From Flavobacterium psychroterrae (GTDB lineage: Bacteria > Bacteroidota > Bacteroidia > Flavobacteriales > Flavobacteriaceae), in contig NZ_JAGYVZ010000012.1 of the NCBI RefSeq assembly GCF_018380615.1, positions 62,001 to 126,000 on the forward strand: a stretch of 64,000 nucleotides of DNA. Reading direction: 5' to 3'. The notes under the pieces were generated by a model that did not search any database, was not told where the DNA came from, and saw only the letters and a program-made list of their open reading frames with translations. Below, piece by piece: positions 1 through 8,779 of the stretch. A program made the position numbers and the translations under genes. Within the stretch, counting starts at the first letter, position 1, and every line of letters begins with the position of its first letter.

Positions 1-1
1 T

Positions 2-1942
2 GCGCCGAATTTGTATCGATTGCTAACGCAGATTAAAAAAGAAGGCAAAATTGTAGATAATTACGAAACAAATTTCGGGATAAGAACTATTCATTTTGAT
101 GCCGAAAAAGGTTTTTTCCTTAACGGAAAACCGGTAAAATTAAAAGGAACAAACAACCATCAGGATCATGCAGGAATTGGAACTGCTTTGCCTGACGAAT
201 TGCAATATTACCGAATCAAAAAGCTGAAAGAAATGGGTTCGAACGCTTATCGCTGTTCGCATAATCCGCCAACTCCGGAATTGCTTGATGCCTGCGATAA
301 ACTGGGAATGTTGGTGATTGACGAAACCCGTTTAATGGGAATTAATGAATATCATTTGAACGATTTAAAACGAATGATTGAACGCGACCGTAATCATCCA
401 AGTATAATTTGCTGGTCTGTAGGTAATGAAGAGTGGAATATTGAAGGCGGAATTACAGGCGAACGCATTACAAATGTGATGCAGGGATTTAGTAAAAGTA
501 TCGATCCTACAAGACCTGTAACGGTGGGAATTAGCAGTGGTTTTAAAAGCGGAATATCATCCGTAGTCGAAATTATGGGCTACAATTATATGGGAAATGG
601 CGATATCGATGCACATAGAGATGAATTCAAAAACCAACCCGGAATGGGAACGGAGGAAGGTTCGACTTTTGCAACGCGAGGGATTTATTTTACAGATGAT
701 GCGAAACATTATCAAAGTGCTTACGACAAAAAACCTCGCCCAACTTTTTATAGTATCGAAGAAGGCTGGAAATTTTATGCCACACGTCAATATCTGGCAG
801 GAATGTTTATCTGGACCGGTTTTGATTATCGCGGAGAACCAACGCCTTATGGATGGCCGTCTGTGACATCGTATTTTGGAATGATGGATGTTTGCGGTTT
901 CCCGAAAGACAATGTATTTTATCTCAAATCATGGTGGGGAAATGCACCAGTTTTACACATCATGCCACATTGGAACTGGAACGGAATGGAAGGCAAAGAA
1001 ATAGATGTTTGGGTACATTCTAATTGTGATGAAGTCGAACTTTTTCTCAACAAAAAGAGCCTCGGAAAAAAGACAATGGAACAATATGGACATTTAGAAT
1101 GGAAAGTGAAATATGCGCCCGGAACTCTGGAAGCCATTGGATATAAAAATGGAAAAAAAATCCTTACCGAAATTCAAAAAACAACTGAAAATCCTGAAAG
1201 CGTAAAACTTTCTGTAGATAAGGAAAATCCTTCTAATGGAAATGTTTCGGTTATCACGGTAGAAGTTACGGATAAAAAGGGTTTACATGTTCCAACGGCA
1301 AATAACGAAATTACATTCTCTATTAAAGGCGGGAAAATCTTGGGCGTAGGAAACGGCGATCCAACATCGTTAGAAAAAGATCAGTTTATTGACGCTATAA
1401 ATCTTATTCCCATTACAAATTTTGAAGAAAAGCATTTTTCAGGTGATGTTGTAAGTCAATCTGCTTTAAATGATAATAATGAATGGAAAGAAGCTTTTAA
1501 AGACAGAGATTATAAAAATCAGGCTTCGGCATATATTTATCGAGGAAAATTTGAATTGAAAAATAATTTACAATCGAATATTGTAGATTTCTTTTATAAA
1601 AAAATTGGCGTAAATGAGTCGGTTTTTGTCAACGGAACTTTAGTGAATGCAAGTGCAGATGATCCACAAAAATATCATCTGGATAAAGCTGTTTTGAAAG
1701 AAGGAACCAACTTTATAATTATAAGAGCATCGCCTTTGCAAAAAGTAAAAGATTGGGACGTGATGAATACAGATCCCGGAATTATCAAAATAGTAACGCC
1801 ATCAGAACCTTGGAAACGAAAATTGTTTAGTGGTTACGCACAAATTATTATTCAGAAAGATGAAAATGCAAATGAGGTAATTTTGTCGGCTTCTGCCAAA
1901 GGATTAAAATCTGCAGTTTTGAATATTAATTTAAAGAAATAG
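2..1942 (+). CDS. Glycoside hydrolase family 2 (beta-galactosidase-like), 5' truncated by window
   Basis: The reading frame is open from base 2, so the N-terminal sugar-binding and immunoglobulin-like domains lie outside the window. The visible part starts within or just before the TIM-barrel catalytic domain. The putative acid/base Glu is in the motif SVGNEEW (codon 428-430) and the putative nucleophile is the first Glu of GTEEGS (codon 653-655). An Ig-like domain of the DUF4982 type follows at about 320-390 residues into the visible part, then a further beta-rich C-terminal extension. Family members hydrolyse beta-galactosides or related glycosides, usually in the periplasm of Bacteroidota. 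The exact substrate cannot be told. No partner gene of a polysaccharide locus is visible downstream. Confidence 0.9.
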   Translation, partial: APNLYRLLTQIKKEGKIVDNYETNFGIRTIHFDAEKGFFLNGKPVKLKGTNNHQDHAGIGTALPDELQYYRIKKLKEMGSNAYRCSHNPPTPELLDACDKLGMLVIDETRLMGINEYHLNDLKRMIERDRNHPSIICWSVGNEEWNIEGGITGERITNVMQGFSKSIDPTRPVTVGISSGFKSGISSVVEIMGYNYMGNGDIDAHRDEFKNQPGMGTEEGSTFATRGIYFTDDAKHYQSAYDKKPRPTFYSIEEGWKFYATRQYLAGMFIWTGFDYRGEPTPYGWPSVTSYFGMMDVCGFPKDNVFYLKSWWGNAPVLHIMPHWNWNGMEGKEIDVWVHSNCDEVELFLNKKSLGKKTMEQYGHLEWKVKYAPGTLEAIGYKNGKKILTEIQKTTENPESVKLSVDKENPSNGNVSVITVEVTDKKGLHVPTANNEITFSIKGGKILGVGNGDPTSLEKDQFIDAINLIPITNFEEKHFSGDVVSQSALNDNNEWKEAFKDRDYKNQASAYIYRGKFELKNNLQSNIVDFFYKKIGVNESVFVNGTLVNASADDPQKYHLDKAVLKEGTNFIIIRASPLQKVKDWDVMNTDPGIIKIVTPSEPWKRKLFSGYAQIIIQKDENANEVILSASAKGLKSAVLNINLKK

Positions 1943-1958
1943 GTTTTACAATTTATGT

Positions 1959-2024
1959 CGCTCCGCTGGAGCTTTGCTGTGAATTGCATATATGTTTCTA
2001 CAAATATAACGCTCCTCTGGAGCT
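1959..2024. repeat. Two copies of a 15-bp palindromic dispersed repeat
   Basis: The word CGCTCCGCTGGAGCT occurs at 1959-1973 and a one-base variant, CGCTCCTCTGGAGCT, at 2010-2024. A related inverted form, AGCTCCAGAGGAGC, occurs at 36142-36155. These are short imperfect palindromes in intergenic DNA. Their function is unknown. Confidence 0.65.
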
Positions 2025-2108
2025 TTTAATAATCCACTAGAACCCGAATCCCAGCATATAGTGCTATATAATCTATAACAGCAAGCGCAGATAAGGGTTG
2101 TGACTAAA

Positions 2109-2440
2109 TTTTAACACAGAGAACACAAAGTTTTTTCGCAAAGATTCGCAAAGTTTTAGAAAGATAATTTTATAAAAGTTCACAAAGCTTTCTGATGAAG
2201 CTTTGTGAACTTTGTGTTTATAAGCGCAAACCATTATAAAAAAAGTTTGCGTTCTCTGTGTTAAAATTCCCCCCACTATAAAGCTTTGTGAACTTTGTGT
2301 TTATAAGCGCAAACCATTATAAAAAAAAACTTTGTGTTCTCTGTGTTAAAATTCCCCCCACTATAAAGCTTTGTGAACTCTGTGTTTATAAGCGCAAACC
2401 ATTAAAAAAAAACTTTGTGTGCTTTGCGGTAAAACTCCAC
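2109..2440. repeat. Fold-back array: one inverted arm plus three direct 83-85 bp units
   Basis: Direct units begin at 2198, 2281 and 2366. Each starts AAGCTTTGTGAACT, carries TTATAAGCGCAAACCATTA, and the first two end in a run of C. The region 2109-2190 is a diverged inverted copy: a TTTTAACACAGAGAACACA tract at its left end mirrors the right ends of units 1 and 2. The centre is a perfect 13-bp inverted repeat (2178-2190 with 2198-2210, loop of 7). This stretch between the hydrolase and the AraC gene holds no convincing gene. Short open frames inside it are translations of the repeat. Confidence 0.85.
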
Positions 2441-2499
2441 CTATTTCCACCTTCAACAAAAAAACTTCAAACCTGAAACTATTTTTTATTTGATTTTCA

Positions 2500-2507
2500 T
2501 AACTTTG
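2500..2507 (+). promoter_or_regulatory. Candidate -7 box (TAACTTTG), possibly leaderless
   Basis: The sequence matches the Bacteroidota -7 consensus TAnnTTTG and ends five bases before the ATG at 2512. No good TTG is seen at the -33 position. If used, the transcript would be leaderless or nearly so. Confidence 0.3.
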
Positions 2508-2511
2508 CCTC

Positions 2512-3384
2512 ATGAAAGATCAATTAGAATTTCAGAATTCAGAAAATGGTTTAAACGATTTAAAACTTAAAGGTTTTAAAGTATACGAGGTAAATGGAGA
2601 CGTGAGTAAAATTCCGACGTATAATCGTAGGGATTTTTACAAGATTTGTATCAATACAAGCAAAAGTTTGATTCATTATGCAGATCGTGGAATTGAAACG
2701 GATGGAACAATATTATTCTTCGGAAATCCTCATATTCCATATTCATGGGAAATGATTTCACCTGATTATGAAGGTTATGCCTGTGTTTTTACCGAAGAGT
2801 TTTTAAAAGCAAACGATCGTTCCGGAAGTCTTCCTGAATCGCCTTTGTTTAAAATTGGCGGAACTCCTATTTTTACCTTATCGCCTGAACAAAAAGTGTT
2901 TATAGATTCATTGTTTCAAAAAATGATCGAAGAACAGGAAACCGATTATGTTTTTAAAGATGATTTAATGCGCAATTATATCAATCTGATTTTGCATGAA
3001 TCGATGAAAATGCAGCCTACAGAAAACTTCTTTAAACATAAAAACGCATCTTCGAGAATTACCTCTTTATTTTTAGAATTATTAGAAAGACAATTTCCAA
3101 TAGAAACAAAAAATGAACCATTGGCATTAAAAACGCCTCAGGATTATGCTAAAAGCCTTGCGGTACATGTTAATCACCTAAATCGTTCTGTAAAAGAAAT
3201 TACAGGAAAATCAACAACATCCCATATTACCGAAAGAATTATTAGCGAAGCAAAAGCATTATTGCAACACACAGACTGGAGTATTTCAGACATTGGCTAT
3301 TCTCTTGGATTTGAATATCCTAGTTATTTTAATAATTACTTTAAAAGACTTACCGGAACAATTCCCAAATCGTTGCGCGTATAA
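2512..3384 (+). CDS. AraC family transcriptional regulator
   Basis: A 290-residue DNA-binding regulator. The N-terminal two thirds is a cupin-like sensing region typical of AraC proteins (for example the segment FGNPHIPYSWE). The C-terminal 100 residues form the two-helix-turn-helix AraC domain, with a clear second HTH around DIGYSLGFEYPSYFNNYFKR and the usual ending TGTIPKSLR. It points toward two cupin genes and an alcohol dehydrogenase on the same strand, so it probably controls these or itself. The inducer is unknown. The downstream gap of 189 bp suggests separate transcription of the first cupin gene. Confidence 0.88.
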   Translation: MKDQLEFQNSENGLNDLKLKGFKVYEVNGDVSKIPTYNRRDFYKICINTSKSLIHYADRGIETDGTILFFGNPHIPYSWEMISPDYEGYACVFTEEFLKANDRSGSLPESPLFKIGGTPIFTLSPEQKVFIDSLFQKMIEEQETDYVFKDDLMRNYINLILHESMKMQPTENFFKHKNASSRITSLFLELLERQFPIETKNEPLALKTPQDYAKSLAVHVNHLNRSVKEITGKSTTSHITERIISEAKALLQHTDWSISDIGYSLGFEYPSYFNNYFKRLTGTIPKSLRV

Positions 3385-3573
3385 ATTGTTTGAAATTCAT
3401 ACTTTTTTGTTTGAATATTGTTATTTCTGCTTGTTGTTGCTAAAGTACTTTTGCAGGGAAATAATTAGTATTAACCCCTTATCGGTTTTCTCGCTGACTT
3501 AATACAACTTCTGTAAAGCGCATTCCAGCTTTCATATTTAGTTTCCAGCACTGATATTAAAAAACAAATAATT

Positions 3574-3987
3574 ATGAAAACATCAGAAAATCAAAAAGAA
3601 ACCATTTTTCCTAAAGGAGATCTTGCATCTCCAGATTACTTCACAGGAAAAGCTTGGGTAAAAATGCTGGTTCCTAATGATCCAATTTTAAATACTGCCG
3701 TGGGTAATGTAGTTTTTGAAGCCGGAGCAAGAAACAATTGGCACACACATCCAGGCGGACAAATCCTGATTGTTACACAAGGAACGGGGTATTATCAGGA
3801 AGAAGGAAAAGCTATTCAGTTACTTCAGGAAGGTGATGTAGTTAATATTCAGCCCGAAGTGAAACATTGGCACGGAGCTTCTCCGAAAAGTGATTTCACG
3901 CATATTGCCATCAGCACGAATACTGAAAAAGGTATCGTAGACTGGCTTGAACCAGTTACCGATGAACAATACAATAACTTTAAATAA
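3574..3987 (+). CDS. Cupin domain protein with intact metal site
   Basis: A 137-residue single-domain cupin. Motif 1 is visible as NNWHTHPGGQ followed by GTGYYQEEGK, and motif 2 as GDVVNIQPEVKHWHGA, giving the usual His-x-His and downstream His ligands for a metal such as Fe, Mn or Ni. Small cupins of this type are often annotated as carboxymuconolactone-decarboxylase-associated or quercetinase-like proteins, but the reaction is not known here. There is no signal peptide, so it is cytosolic. It lies between an AraC regulator and a zinc alcohol dehydrogenase, suggesting a small-molecule or aldehyde stress response. A paralog that has lost metal ligands follows 96 bp downstream. Confidence 0.88.
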   Translation: MKTSENQKETIFPKGDLASPDYFTGKAWVKMLVPNDPILNTAVGNVVFEAGARNNWHTHPGGQILIVTQGTGYYQEEGKAIQLLQEGDVVNIQPEVKHWHGASPKSDFTHIAISTNTEKGIVDWLEPVTDEQYNNFK

Positions 3988-4083
3988 TTAAGGTAAAAGT
4001 GTTGTTGTCAATCTAACAATCTAAAAGTGAATGTTTTGTTAGATCATTTTAAATAAAAAATCAATCTCAAAAAATAAATTTTT

Positions 4084-4488
4084 ATGTCAACACTTTATAC
4101 TTCTGTTATTGAAGAGGGAAAAATCCCCAATACATATATGACTGGCGATGTTTCGTATAAAAAACAAACCAGCAGCATTCATCCGGAAAATACTGTAATT
4201 AAAGAAGTAGCTTTTGAGCCCGGTTCAAGAAGTGTCTGGCACATTAATTTTAGCCTGCAATTGCTTATTGCAACAGACGGAATAGGATATTTTCAGGAAA
4301 AAGGCAGCGCAATTCGATTACTTCATAAAGATGAGGTTGTTACTATTTTACCTGGAATTGAACATTGGTACGGCGCAACACCTTTTAGTAAATTTTCGCA
4401 TATTTCGATCATTACAGAAATTGATAAAGGAGCAGGGATGTGGCTGGAAAGTGTTACGGATGATGAGTATTTTAGCTTTGGAAAGTAG
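4084..4488 (+). CDS. Cupin paralog lacking metal ligands
   Basis: A 134-residue cupin clearly related to its upstream neighbour: same length, same fold order, and the same C-terminal pattern WLESVTDDEY against WLEPVTDEQY. The metal-binding motif 1 is changed, with SVWHINFSLQ where the neighbour has NNWHTHPGGQ, so the second His and the Pro-Gly-Gly turn are gone. Motif 2 reads EHWYGA in place of KHWHGA. The rest of the sequence is well preserved and the frame is intact, so it is not a pseudogene. It may be a non-catalytic binding partner or use a different ligand set. Both genes look like a tandem duplication that diverged. Confidence 0.85.
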   Translation: MSTLYTSVIEEGKIPNTYMTGDVSYKKQTSSIHPENTVIKEVAFEPGSRSVWHINFSLQLLIATDGIGYFQEKGSAIRLLHKDEVVTILPGIEHWYGATPFSKFSHISIITEIDKGAGMWLESVTDDEYFSFGK

Positions 4489-4498
4489 ATTTTTTTAG

Positions 4499-4600
4499 TT
4501 TCTGAGTTGCTAAGGGGCTAAGTTACTAAGTAAAAAAACTCAAAAACTTAAAAGCGTATTACAAAAAGAAAACTTTGCGATTCTGCGACTTTGTGCGAAA
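4499..4600. repeat. Two dispersed short-repeat families
   Basis: Bases 4499-4531 carry the family 'CTGAGTTGCTAAGG...AAGTTACTAAG', also seen near 24005-24050, 25385-25425 and 25695-25735. Bases 4568-4600 carry the family 'ACTTTGCGATTCTGCGAC', also seen at 5845-5875, 42910-42945 and 43018-43045. The whole gap from 4489 to 4759 has no gene. Confidence 0.6.
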
Positions 4601-4759
4601 TATTTTTTTTCATGCAGATTTAAAAAAATTTGAGCTGATCTTATTTTAAACCAATTCAATCTGGGTGAAATTACCTCAAAGAAAGTAAAAAAACTTCGTG
4701 TCTTCGTGGCATTTTCAAACCTGGAACAAAGAAAACATGAAACTTAAAACAAAAAATAA

Positions 4760-5812
4760 ATGGAAACAAAAAACATAAAAGCCTTTGGTACAGAAGCTGC
4801 CGAAGCACCATTACAAACATTAGACATACAACGCAGGGCAGTATTAGCGCATGATGTAGAAATCGAGATTTTATATTGCGGAATCTGCCATTCAGATTTG
4901 CATTCTGCCAGAAACGAATGGCACGGAACAATTTACCCAATAGTTCCGGGACACGAAATTGTGGGAAGAGTAACAAAAGTTGGCGATCATGTAAAGCATT
5001 TCAAAGTAGGTGATTTGGCTGGAGTAGGTTGTATGGTCGATTCTTGCAGAGAATGCGAGCATTGCAAAGACGGTTTAGAGCAATTTTGCGATCCTGGAAA
5101 TACCTTAACTTTCAATTCTCCTGATGTTCATTTGGGCGGACAAACTTTTGGAGGTTATTCTCAAAGTATAGTAGTCGATGAAAATTATGTATTACACGTT
5201 TCAGATAAATTGGATCTTGCCGGAGTTGCACCTTTACTTTGTGCCGGAATTACAACTTATTCACCGCTAAAACACTGGAAAGTAGGACCTGGACAAAAAG
5301 TAGGAATCGTTGGTATTGGCGGTTTAGGCCATATGGGAATCAAATTAGCAAAAGCTATGGGCGCTCATGTAGTGGTTTTTACAACTTCATTGTCTAAGAC
5401 TGAAGATGCAAAACGTTTGGGTGCTGATGAAGTAGTTTTATCTACAGATCCTGAACAAATGGCTAAATACACTAAAACTTTAAACTTTATTTTAGACTGT
5501 GTATCTGCTCAACATAATATTGATGCTTATTTGAATTTACTTAAAGTAGATGGAACGCTGACTTTGGTTGGCGCACCTATGGAGCCACTTCCGGTAACAT
5601 CATTTAGTCTTTTATTAGGAAGAAGAAGTTTTGCAGGATCAAACATTGGCGGAATTGCCGAAACACAGGAAATGCTGGACTTTTGTGCAGAACATAATAT
5701 TACGGCTGATATTGAATTAATTGGCGTAAATGAAGTAAATGACGCTTACGAAAGATTACTAAAAGGTGATATTAAATACCGTTTTGTAATTGATATGGCT
5801 TCTTTGAAGTAA
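4760..5812 (+). CDS. Zinc-dependent NAD(P) alcohol/aldehyde dehydrogenase (YahK/CAD type)
   Basis: A 350-residue medium-chain dehydrogenase. The catalytic zinc site is seen in CGICHSDLH and GHEIVGRV, and the structural zinc site as the four-Cys block CRECEHCKDGLEQFC. The Rossmann motif is GIGGLGHMGIKLAK. The overall pattern is that of the cinnamyl-alcohol-dehydrogenase-like group (YahK, AdhA-like), which reduces a broad range of aldehydes with NADPH. It is a cytosolic enzyme and full length for the family. It follows two cupin genes and is closed by a strong terminator at 5906. The stretch 5813-5880 contains a fold-back of the 'CTTTGCG' repeat family. Confidence 0.93.
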   Translation: METKNIKAFGTEAAEAPLQTLDIQRRAVLAHDVEIEILYCGICHSDLHSARNEWHGTIYPIVPGHEIVGRVTKVGDHVKHFKVGDLAGVGCMVDSCRECEHCKDGLEQFCDPGNTLTFNSPDVHLGGQTFGGYSQSIVVDENYVLHVSDKLDLAGVAPLLCAGITTYSPLKHWKVGPGQKVGIVGIGGLGHMGIKLAKAMGAHVVVFTTSLSKTEDAKRLGADEVVLSTDPEQMAKYTKTLNFILDCVSAQHNIDAYLNLLKVDGTLTLVGAPMEPLPVTSFSLLLGRRSFAGSNIGGIAETQEMLDFCAEHNITADIELIGVNEVNDAYERLLKGDIKYRFVIDMASLK

Positions 5813-5905
5813 CAGAGGTGCAAAGAGGCAAAGGTTCGGAGTTTAAACTTTGCGCCTTCGCGTCTTTGCGCGAGGTTAAAAAAATAGTACAGAAATAAAA
5901 TACTT

Positions 5906-5937
5906 AAAAGGTCTGACTTTATTGTCAGACCTTTTTT
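5906..5937 (+). terminator. Rho-independent terminator after the alcohol dehydrogenase
   Basis: A perfect 12-bp stem (AAAAGGTCTGAC with GTCAGACCTTTT) closes a six-base loop and is followed by T residues. It ends the alcohol dehydrogenase transcript. Confidence 0.9.
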
Positions 5938-6020
5938 GGGTTAAAGAAAAAATTGTGTGATTTAAGCTTTATAACATTAAATTCTATAATTTTGAAAGTG
6001 TACAATCAACGAACTTTCTT

Positions 6021-6893
6021 TTGAATACAAATGCTATTCCTGTTTTAACTGTTGGCAATATACTTGGAGAAGAAACTTTGGGTATTACTTTATTTCGCCA
6101 TAGCGTAAAAGGACGAAACGAATTTGAACAACCACACAAACACGATTTTTATCTGGTGTTTTTTGTAGAAAAAGGATCAGGAATTCATAATGTCGATTTT
6201 ACACAATATAAGGTAAAAGATAATCAGGTTTATTTTATTCGTCCGGGTCAGGTTCATAATTGGTCGCTGGATGTTGATACAACCGGATTTCAGTTGATGC
6301 TTTCGCCAGATGTAATTAGTATATTTTCTAATTTATCATCATTTCCATTTTTTGAGCAAAATGTTCCGTCTTGTCTTTCTTTAACTGAAAAAGAATTTCA
6401 GCATTTTCAAAATCATTTGCATGAAATAGAATTAATACTTGCTGATAATGATTTACTTACCAAAGAAATAGTTTTGCTGCGTTTGCACTTATTATTAAAA
6501 TTATTACAGGAGGGTTATTTAAAGCAATTTCCGGAACACGATTCTTCGACCAAACCGGAGAAAATAATCAAAAAATTTATGGCTTTACTAGATGATAATT
6601 TCAATCAGGAATCATCAGTAAATTTTTATGCCGATAAATTAAATATTACTCCCAATTACCTCAATATTCTTTCTCAGAAATATTTAAAAATGCCCGCTGG
6701 AGATGTTATAAAACAAAGAACAATTCTGGAAGCCAAACGTTTACTCACCAGCACAGATTTATCCATAAAAGAAATTGCGTACCAACTCGGTTTCAATGAC
6801 AACGGTTATTTTAGTAAAGTATTTAAAAAATATGTCAGAAAAACTCCTGGCGATTTTAAAGAAAGTTATAATTTTTACCATCCTTCTCCGTAA
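6021..6893 (+). CDS. AraC family regulator with N-terminal cupin, TTG start
   Basis: A 290-residue regulator. The N-terminal AraC-type cupin shows PHKHDFYLVFFVEKGSG and IRPGQVHNW, a ligand-binding barrel. The C-terminal AraC domain shows a second HTH in KEIAYQLGFNDNGYFSKVFK and ends with RKTPGDFK. No ATG is in frame near the N-terminus: the frame opens at 5961 and the first plausible start is the TTG at 6021. It is separated from the dehydrogenase by a terminator and precedes the amidohydrolase by 117 bp, so it may control either gene. The effector is unknown. Confidence 0.85.
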   Translation: MNTNAIPVLTVGNILGEETLGITLFRHSVKGRNEFEQPHKHDFYLVFFVEKGSGIHNVDFTQYKVKDNQVYFIRPGQVHNWSLDVDTTGFQLMLSPDVISIFSNLSSFPFFEQNVPSCLSLTEKEFQHFQNHLHEIELILADNDLLTKEIVLLRLHLLLKLLQEGYLKQFPEHDSSTKPEKIIKKFMALLDDNFNQESSVNFYADKLNITPNYLNILSQKYLKMPAGDVIKQRTILEAKRLLTSTDLSIKEIAYQLGFNDNGYFSKVFKKYVRKTPGDFKESYNFYHPSP

Positions 6894-7010
6894 TATTCCT
6901 ACTATCGGTTTTAGTTTATAAACGATTTTTGCAAAGTAATATATTCTAATTTTTATTAGAATGTTATTACTAAATCATATAACAAACTGAATTTTAGTAA
7001 AATATAATTT

Positions 7011-8369
7011 ATGGAAGAGCATAAAATAAGCCGTAAAAAATTTCTGGGATTAGGCGCAGCAGCAACAGGAGCAGCATTATTTTCAGGAATAGGAGCGAAC
7101 GCAGTCGCACAAGTTTTACCGGAAATCAAAGGCGGAGAATTAAAGGAATATCTTTTAATAAATGTAAGATTAGAAGATGGTTTTGAATACAATGAAAAAA
7201 ACGAAGTTGTTGCAACTAAAACAGCTTTATACAATATTCATATTGCCAATGGTAAAATCAAAAGCATCACCACAGGAAAGTCGGTTTTGAAACTGAAAAC
7301 TGTTGATGCCAAAGGACTTTTAATGCTTCCCGGGTTACGTGATATGCACATTCACATTGATAAAACATATTATGGCGCAACGTGGAATGCAGCGCCCAGA
7401 AAAGGATATACGGTAAAAGATATGATTGCGCTGGAGCAAAAGTTAATTCCGCAATTATTGCCGGATTCACAACGTAAAGCCGAAGAAGCCATTAAATTAA
7501 TGCAAAGTCAGGGCAGTTATTTTGCACGTTGCCAATGTAATATCGATCCCGTGAGCGGATTAAAAAGTCTGGAACATTTACTTGCCGCATTAGATAAAAA
7601 TAAAGATAGTTTTGGTTGGGAAATTGTAGCTTTTCCGCAACACGGGATTTTATATTCAAAATCAGAACCTTTGTTGAGAGAAGTGGCGACTATGGGAATT
7701 GATTTTATTGGCGGACTTGACCCAACAAATGTCGACGGAAATATGGAGAAATCACTGGATGCCATGTTTCAAATTGCGATTGATACTAATAAAGGAATCG
7801 ATATCCATTTGCACGAATCGCCTCCATCAGGAAAATCGGCAATTGAATATATTATTAAAAAAACCGAAGAAAATAAACAACTACAAGGAAAGACATATAT
7901 AAGTCACGGTTTTGCTCTTGCAAAAATGGATCAAAAAGATCTGGAAAAAATAGCTGAACAAATGGCAAATTTAGGAATAGGAGTAGTGTCTACAATACCA
8001 ATTGGGAAAACGATAATGCCAATTCCTACCTTGAAAAAATATGGCGTAAAACTCATGACCGGAACAGATAGTATTGTCGATCACTGGCAGCCTTTCGGAA
8101 CTTGTGATATGCTCGAAAAAGCTAAATTATGTGCCCAACTTTACGGCTGGACAGACGAATATAATTTAAGCCGAGCCTTACATATTGCAACAAAAGACGA
8201 AATAGTACCACTAAATGATGCAGGAACAAGAGTTTGGCCCGCAGTAGACAACGATGCTGATTTTATTTTGGTAAAAGCCACATGTTCCGCTGAAGCCGTA
8301 GCACGTTTGCCTAAAAGAGAAGGCGTTTTTTATAAAGGGAAAATGATTGCGGGAGAATTAGGTTCTTAA
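7011..8369 (+). CDS. Exported amidohydrolase (cytosine deaminase-like metal hydrolase)
   Basis: A 452-residue protein. The N-terminus ISRKKFLGLGAAATGAAL resembles a twin-arginine signal with Arg-Lys replacing Arg-Arg, followed by a hydrophobic stretch and a cleavage-like ANAVAQ, so export is likely. The body is a TIM-barrel amidohydrolase: metal ligands are the HxH of GLRDMHIHIDK, a His in IHLHES, a His in YISHGFAL and the Asp of TGTDSIVDHW. This layout is closest to the cytosine deaminase/N-acyl-amino-acid hydrolase side of the superfamily. The substrate is unknown. The AT-rich palindrome at 6943-6962 (ATTCTAAT, TTTT, ATTAGAAT) upstream could be an operator. Confidence 0.85.
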   Translation: MEEHKISRKKFLGLGAAATGAALFSGIGANAVAQVLPEIKGGELKEYLLINVRLEDGFEYNEKNEVVATKTALYNIHIANGKIKSITTGKSVLKLKTVDAKGLLMLPGLRDMHIHIDKTYYGATWNAAPRKGYTVKDMIALEQKLIPQLLPDSQRKAEEAIKLMQSQGSYFARCQCNIDPVSGLKSLEHLLAALDKNKDSFGWEIVAFPQHGILYSKSEPLLREVATMGIDFIGGLDPTNVDGNMEKSLDAMFQIAIDTNKGIDIHLHESPPSGKSAIEYIIKKTEENKQLQGKTYISHGFALAKMDQKDLEKIAEQMANLGIGVVSTIPIGKTIMPIPTLKKYGVKLMTGTDSIVDHWQPFGTCDMLEKAKLCAQLYGWTDEYNLSRALHIATKDEIVPLNDAGTRVWPAVDNDADFILVKATCSAEAVARLPKREGVFYKGKMIAGELGS

Positions 8370-8373
8370 AGAC

Positions 8374-8706
8374 GAGGTTCAAAGGTACAAAGGTACAAAG
8401 GTACAAAGGTACAAAGGATCAAAGCGACAAAGGTTTATGGTAGAGACGCACAGCAGTGCTTCTTTGTTGTTAAATCATAGATTGGTGTAATAATTTCTCT
8501 GTAATTTCATGTTCCGGATGAACAATATATATTATAGGATGGATTTTAATCCATTCAAGATAATAATGCATTATTTATCCAGTGAAACGTATAGGTTTGC
8601 GTTCTACGGTTAAGAGGAAACATGTTCCTTACCAGAAGATGCACTGCTGTGCGCCTCTACAGGAAAACCTTTGTCCCTTTGCAACTCTGAACCTTTGAAC
8701 CTGTGA
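8374..8706. repeat. Fold-back repeat element, about 330 bp
   Basis: The left arm holds tandem AAAGGTACAAAGGT-type units (8379-8433) and then TAGAGACGCACAGCAGTGC (8442-8460). The right arm holds GCACTGCTGTGCGCCTCTA (from about 8641) and then inverted CCTTTGTCCCTTTG / CTTTGAACCT units to 8704. The two arms are mirror images around about 180 bp of unique AT-rich DNA. No gene is seen within. The AAAGGT units also occur at 14826-15174. Confidence 0.8.
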
Positions 8707-8719
8707 GCGTAAAAAGAAA

Positions 8720-8753
8720 AAACCCCTTAAGCAATTCAACTCTTAAGGGGTTT
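8720..8753 (-). terminator. Terminator for the DUF4142 gene
   Basis: A perfect 12-bp stem (AAACCCCTTAAG with CTTAAGGGGTTT) surrounds a 10-base loop. On the minus strand it is followed by a long T-rich tract. It lies 27 bp past the stop of the minus-strand lipoprotein gene. Confidence 0.85.
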
Positions 8754-8779
8754 AGTAAATAAAATAATAACCAATTAAA

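Noticed and set aside
2198..2440. CRISPR-like array
   Set aside because: Units are near-identical throughout with no unique spacers, and no cas gene is present.
2288..2476. Open frame inside the AAGCTTTGTG repeat units
   Set aside because: The codons are just translations of the direct repeats and repeat themselves; no homology pattern.
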